Source of the DNA: an uncultured Clostridia bacterium
Lineage (GTDB): Bacteria > Bacillota > Clostridia > Oscillospirales > Ruminococcaceae
Direction: 5' to 3'
DNA: 6,219 bases
NCBI GenBank assembly: GCA_945867255.1
Contig: CAMBHV010000091.1
Span: 1-6,219, forward strand
A program made the translations under genes and the position numbers. The number at the start of each line of letters is the position of its first letter. Position 1 is the stretch's first letter. Shown here piece after piece: positions 5,297-6,219 of the stretch. The notes beneath the pieces were generated by a model that was given only the letters and a program-made list of their open reading frames with translations, searched no databases and was not told the origin of the DNA.

Positions 5297-6219
5297 CTAA
5301 GGTTTTTTCAGCACCGGCAACGCCAGCGTCAGCACGCACCAGGCTACCTGATACGCCAGCACGGCGCCCAGGCTCAGCGCGCCCAGGCCGGCCGCAAAGG
5401 ACAAAATAACGCCCAGCAGCGCCGAAAGAATGATGGCCGCCGCCTGTACCAAGCGCGCCATATGTTCGCCCTGCGCCGCGCACAGCGCCGCGCGCAGGCC
5501 GCCCAAAAACGACGCACACGAGCCGGAGTGGATCAGCACGCCTTCGCTCTCGGGGCGATAGGCCGTCTCTGTTTCCAGCAAATCGCACTCCGTTTGCGTC
5601 AGCACTTTCACCATATTACGGGGCACGCCGTAAGTGGCGGCCACCAGCTCGCTGGTGACGTTGAAATCGCTGGAGCGAATGATCACGCTGGTGCCGCTTC
5701 CGGTAAGCTGTTCCAGAATGGAGGCCGCTTTGCGGTTGGGCAGATAACTCACAAGGAACATCCCGTACAATTTGCCCGCCACGGCCAGGTAAATGGCCGC
5801 GCGCGCACCGTTTTTCGTATAGCGGTTCTCGTAATCCATGCTGGGCAGCTCAATATCGTGGCGCGCCATCATCGCACGGTTGCCCAGAATCACACGGTTG
5901 TGGTCCACCCACGCGGTGAAGCCATAGCCGGCCTCCTGCTTCACGCCCTCCACAGGCAAAAGCAGCTTTTTATCGTTCTGCAAAATAGCCATGAAAATAT
6001 CGCGCAGCGTTTCGCAATTGGATTCCAGCACGCTGGCGGCATACAAAATGGCAAGGTCGATACGCTCTTTTTCAAACGTTTTGATGCCGTGCAACTGCAC
6101 ACTGCCCACAGGGAACAGGTCTTCCGCACCCAGCAGCACCGTATTCACATACTGCAGCGTGTTCACTGCACTGGGCCCGGGGATCACCGCTTTATGGCGC
6201 GCAGCATAGCTTTGCATCA
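5297..6219 (-). CDS. P-type-ATPase-like membrane protein lacking catalytic motifs, 5' partial
   Basis: C-terminal part of a protein with the P-type ATPase fold; the frame is open to the window edge. An ATG at 6217 gives 306 residues but is probably internal, because the sequence begins just where the last pre-catalytic membrane helix and stalk should end. The order fits the family: P-domain start, N-domain (residues about 45-140, with the G-x-G ... vxxGNRxMM pattern at 97-117), return of the P-domain (about 145-210), then two membrane helices near 256-277 and 282-302. The key residues are gone: the DKTGT position reads GAEDL (residues 30-34, Gly for the phosphorylated Asp), the TGD position reads SSD (182-184), and no GDGxND loop occurs around 225-240. 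It is therefore likely not a phosphorylating ion pump; a regulatory or structural role is inference. Stop is TAG. It converges with the plus-strand units. Confidence 0.8.
   Translation of the reverse strand, partial: MQSYAARHKAVIPGPSAVNTLQYVNTVLLGAEDLFPVGSVQLHGIKTFEKERIDLAILYAASVLESNCETLRDIFMAILQNDKKLLLPVEGVKQEAGYGFTAWVDHNRVILGNRAMMARHDIELPSMDYENRYTKNGARAAIYLAVAGKLYGMFLVSYLPNRKAASILEQLTGSGTSVIIRSSDFNVTSELVAATYGVPRNMVKVLTQTECDLLETETAYRPESEGVLIHSGSCASFLGGLRAALCAAQGEHMARLVQAAAIILSALLGVILSFAAGLGALSLGAVLAYQVAWCVLTLALPVLKKP

Noticed and set aside
1..6219. CRISPR arrays, tRNA or rRNA genes, insertion sequences, integrase or defence genes
   Set aside because: Looked for on both strands; no regularly spaced repeats, tRNA-like folds, transposase motifs or terminal inverted repeats were seen.

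Overview
The window looks like a piece of a GC-rich Gram-positive Firmicutes chromosome, most likely a gut Clostridia lineage of the Oscillospirales type. This is inferred from strong AGG-type ribosome binding sites, perfect-stem intrinsic terminators with T-tracts, a SPase II lipoprotein and the style of the proteins; no rRNA or other marker is present to place it more finely.

Layout: (1) Positions 1-3319, plus strand, hold two adjacent ABC exporter half-transporter genes, the first cut off at its 5' end by the window edge. They are 2 nt apart and share a perfect 21-bp terminator at 3347-3392. Their active-site motifs are complementary: subunit 1 has Asp in place of the Walker B catalytic Glu, subunit 2 has a full catalytic set but an LSTGQ signature. 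This is what a heterodimeric exporter with one degenerate ATP site looks like. (2) Positions 3393-3791 are an AT-richer stretch without a convincing gene. It carries a good sigma-A-like promoter at 3472-3500 and about 285 nt of hairpin-rich leader, including a possible H-type pseudoknot. (3) Positions 3792-4535 hold a secreted lipoprotein gene broken by two in-frame stops, TAG at 3966 and TAA at 4443, while the reading frame stays otherwise intact; I call it a pseudogene. (4) Positions 4536-5017 contain no supportable gene and end in a 17-bp terminator on the plus strand. (5) Positions 5018-5185 on the minus strand hold a possible 55-aa ORF whose stop codon abuts that terminator. (6) From 5297 to the window end, minus strand, lies the C-terminal part of a P-type-ATPase-like membrane protein that has lost the DKTGT phosphorylation motif, the TGD motif and the GDGxND motif, so it is probably not an ion pump.

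The ABC pair works as one machine. No functional link is visible between it, the lipoprotein remnant and the convergent P-type-like gene. I did not find a clear multi-gene novel system. The best leads are the catalytically degenerate P-type-like protein, the structured leader ahead of the lipoprotein, and the cleanly framed but twice-stopped lipoprotein gene.
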